Part shown: positions 33,343 to 35,128 of the stretch, one piece after another | How positions within the stretch are numbered: position 1 is the stretch's first letter | Layout of the letters: the number at the start of each line of letters is the position of its first letter | Origin: JAFDZO01 sp041859205 | Lineage (GTDB): Bacteria > Bacteroidota > Ignavibacteria > Tepidaquicellales > Tepidaquicellaceae | Direction of reading: 5' to 3' | Length of the DNA: 35,128 nt | NCBI GenBank assembly: GCA_041859205.1 | Contig: JBHEKU010000233.1 | Span: 1 to 35,128, forward strand | Notes under the pieces: model-generated | What the model saw: only the letters and a program-made list of their open reading frames with translations | Told to the model about the DNA's origin: nothing | The model's database searches: none | Made by a program: the position numbers and the translations under genes

Positions 33343-34265
33343 TCTAATCTTTCTTTTCTATTAATTTCCTTCCGTGAGCGGTAGAAGAAGTAACCTACAA
33401 TTAAAAATGTAATTGCAGGGGAAACCCATTCAGGAATATGAATACGGAAGCTATCGACAATCATAATTACTCCAAGAAAGAATACTGAGTATAAAGCGCC
33501 ATTCTTTAAATATAAGTACTGCTTAATTCTGTCTATATTACCGACTGTCAATTGTCTTAATACTACTGCTCCAAGTCCGTTACCCGCAAGAATAAGAGGC
33601 ACCGATAAAGTAAAAGCAAATGCTCCGAGAACTCCGTCAATAGAAAACGTTGCATCGATAAGCTCGAGATAAATAATTTTGCTGATATCCGACATTCCTT
33701 TTTTCATCAGTTTCTTTTCCTGTTCTTCAGCATTGGTTTTAAAACCTGATGTTATAAAAAATGCCGAAGCGCCAAGCGCCGCACCGAAACACATTATAGG
33801 ATTTGTTTTCACAGAGAACCAGATAAGTCCTGAAAGTAAAACAGAAGCAAGTGCATAAAACCAAATTCCATGCTTTACAAAGAACTTTTCAATCTTAAAG
33901 GCATAATGTTTCTGTTCGAGAAACAGCCAATAGAGAAACAGGAATACTAGGAATGTACCGCCGCCCATAAGCAAAACGGGTGAAGCGTCATCAACTGCCT
34001 TATGAACACTCGGGTCACTGCTGAATGCAGCAGTTATTGAGCCCCATAAGCCCAGGTCAGGGACAGTGAAATAAATGATAGCCATCGGAAGCATTCCGCG
34101 TACAAGGAAAACAGCGAAAAGAATTCCCCAGAACAAGAACCATCTTTTAGCCTTTTCAGACATCGTCGATAAAACTTCAGCATTAATTATAGCATTATCG
34201 ACACTGCTTATAATTTCAAACAGGCATAAGCCAAGAATTGTAAGAACGATTGTAAATATATCCAC
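33324..34265 (-). CDS. DUF475 (TerC-like) integral membrane protein, GTG start
   Basis: The 313-residue protein is very hydrophobic, with about eight to nine membrane segments. It carries the DUF475 signatures EIISSVDNAIINAEVL near the N-terminus and IYLELIDATFSIDGVLGAFAFT near residue 205, each with acidic residues inside a membrane segment. DUF475 is related to TerC, and TerC-like proteins are linked to metal (for example Mn) export and tellurite phenotypes; for DUF475 itself the substrate is not established. The start is GTG at 34265 with AAAGG a few bases upstream. It follows mnmH by 9 bases on the same strand, so the two are probably cotranscribed. Confidence 0.85.
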   Translation of the reverse strand: MDIFTIVLTILGLCLFEIISSVDNAIINAEVLSTMSEKAKRWFLFWGILFAVFLVRGMLPMAIIYFTVPDLGLWGSITAAFSSDPSVHKAVDDASPVLLMGGGTFLVFLFLYWLFLEQKHYAFKIEKFFVKHGIWFYALASVLLSGLIWFSVKTNPIMCFGAALGASAFFITSGFKTNAEEQEKKLMKKGMSDISKIIYLELIDATFSIDGVLGAFAFTLSVPLILAGNGLGAVVLRQLTVGNIDRIKQYLYLKNGALYSVFFLGVIMIVDSFRIHIPEWVSPAITFLIVGYFFYRSRKEINRKERLEKKKGA

Positions 34266-34274
34266 TTAAACCTT

Positions 34275-35128
34275 TTATTGTAAACTTTTATAAATATTGA
34301 TAATTTGTTTTTTTGTTTTATCTATTTCCTCAAAAATAATTTTAGCAGCCGGTTCCTTAGGTTTCACTTTATATCTTTTATCGTAATAAAGTTTCATCAT
34401 TTCAGCCGTAAATTTACTTACTTCTGCATTTTGTAAATAGTCCATTAATCTGTCGTAAACTTCCGTGCTGAGCTGAGCCTTAAAAAACTTTTCTTTATTA
34501 GTTAGGATTTTTTTCATCGGCACAAGACCTCGGTTATCCTCGCCGAAATAATCTTTAACAATTCTTTTTATTCTGTTCTCAAATGAGGATTCGATTTCAA
34601 TACATGGTGAATTTTCTATAGCATTAAAAAGATTTTTCGGGATTTCAAAATTGCCTACGCGTTTGCTTTCACTTTCTATTATAAATAGAGGTAGGTTGTT
34701 TAAATCATATTTTGCGAATTGTTCGAATAATGAATTCTCAAATGCAGTCTGATTTTTTACCCGTGGAAAATTGTTTATATCATAAGGTATATTCCCGAAC
34801 AAACTTGAATAATGCCTTGCAGCAAATTCCAGATCAATGACAGGTAATTCTTTTTTTAACTCATTCAGAAGTTCTGTTTTTCCGGAACCTGTTTGCCCTC
34901 TTAATTCTATAAGTTTAAATCTTTGATTTTCATCAGAAAAAAATTCATTTACTCTTTTTCTGTATGCCTTCTGGCCGCCTGATAAAAATTTTACTTTGTA
35001 GCCTAAATCGGTAATCATTTTGGAAAGATATTTACTCCTTCCTCCTCCGCGCCAGCAGAAAACTATAATTTCTTTTTCCCCGCCTCCCTCTTGTTTTAAA
35101 AATTCTCCCAGTAAGTTGGTCTTAGGAT
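34275..35128 (-). CDS. mnmH: tRNA 2-selenouridine synthase MnmH/SelU, 5' part beyond the window
   Basis: The minus-strand frame stays open to the right edge, giving about 284 visible residues of a family usually some 350 long. The N-terminal visible part ends the rhodanese domain: EIIVFCWRGGGRSKYLSKM has the active-site cysteine of the CWRGG motif. It continues into the hallmark link GGQKAYRKRVNEFF, then a P-loop ATPase part with ELRGQTGSGKTELL and IDLEFAARHYSSLFG. MnmH replaces sulfur by selenium, via geranylated intermediates, at the wobble uridine of certain tRNAs, using selenophosphate. An internal ATG at 35018 is not the real start, because the conserved rhodanese motif lies before it. 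No selD is in the window. DUF475 follows after 9 bases. Confidence 0.9.
   Translation of the reverse strand, partial: PKTNLLGEFLKQEGGGEKEIIVFCWRGGGRSKYLSKMITDLGYKVKFLSGGQKAYRKRVNEFFSDENQRFKLIELRGQTGSGKTELLNELKKELPVIDLEFAARHYSSLFGNIPYDINNFPRVKNQTAFENSLFEQFAKYDLNNLPLFIIESESKRVGNFEIPKNLFNAIENSPCIEIESSFENRIKRIVKDYFGEDNRGLVPMKKILTNKEKFFKAQLSTEVYDRLMDYLQNAEVSKFTAEMMKLYYDKRYKVKPKEPAAKIIFEEIDKTKKQIINIYKSLQ

Noticed and set aside
34275..35018. A complete 247-residue ATPase gene starting at the ATG at 35018
   Set aside because: The same frame continues upstream with the conserved rhodanese motif CWRGG, so this ATG is internal and the gene is cut by the window.

Overview
The window looks like a chromosomal segment of an Ignavibacteria-like member of the Bacteroidota/Chlorobi (FCB) group. 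The base composition is AT-rich. Nine predicted secreted proteins end in a type IX secretion (T9SS) type A sorting domain with the signature QNYPNPFNP, a form typical of Ignavibacteria. This taxonomic reading is inference from protein signatures; no rRNA or marker gene is present.

Layout. (1) 1-3300 is an accessory-looking edge: the 5' part of a TetR-type regulator gene, an intergenic region with two identically spaced inverted repeats, a solitary OLD-like ATPase/TOPRIM nuclease gene, and about 950 bp without genes that is packed with small repeats and palindromes. (2) 3315-8586 carries three YCF48/BNR-type beta-propeller proteins with T9SS tails. A small lipoprotein gene follows at 8830. (3) 9553-20789 holds three paralogous large secreted proteins sharing a DUF4114/LruC-like domain; two of them also carry FG-GAP/VCBS-like propeller repeats. 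A beta-helix gene without a signal peptide and another BNR-type T9SS protein lie between the first and second paralogs. The three paralogs share a sigma-54-like -24/-12 upstream element, and their sequences look mosaic. (4) 20930-26468 is a urate catabolism locus: uricase on the minus strand, divergent from allantoinase, allantoicase, OHCU decarboxylase, HIU hydrolase and a CitE/HpcH-like aldolase. Together these would take urate through HIU, OHCU, allantoin and allantoate to ureidoglycolate and urea. The last enzyme is an uncharacterised candidate for the ureidoglycolate/glyoxylate step. The allantoinase reading frame is broken near its 5' end by one missing T in a T7 run. (5) 26638-33292 carries two very large T9SS cargo proteins that share an FN3-like module before the tail; one is a subtilisin-family protease with an intact triad. 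(6) 33324-35128 (minus strand) is an mnmH-DUF475 gene pair; mnmH runs off the right edge.

Strong intrinsic terminators follow most units. The best candidates for something new are the shared sigma-54-like promoters of the mosaic secreted paralogs, the CitE-like enzyme closing the uricolytic operon, the paired GGAAAC-N16-GTTTCC operators, and the repeat-dense region beside the OLD-like nuclease.
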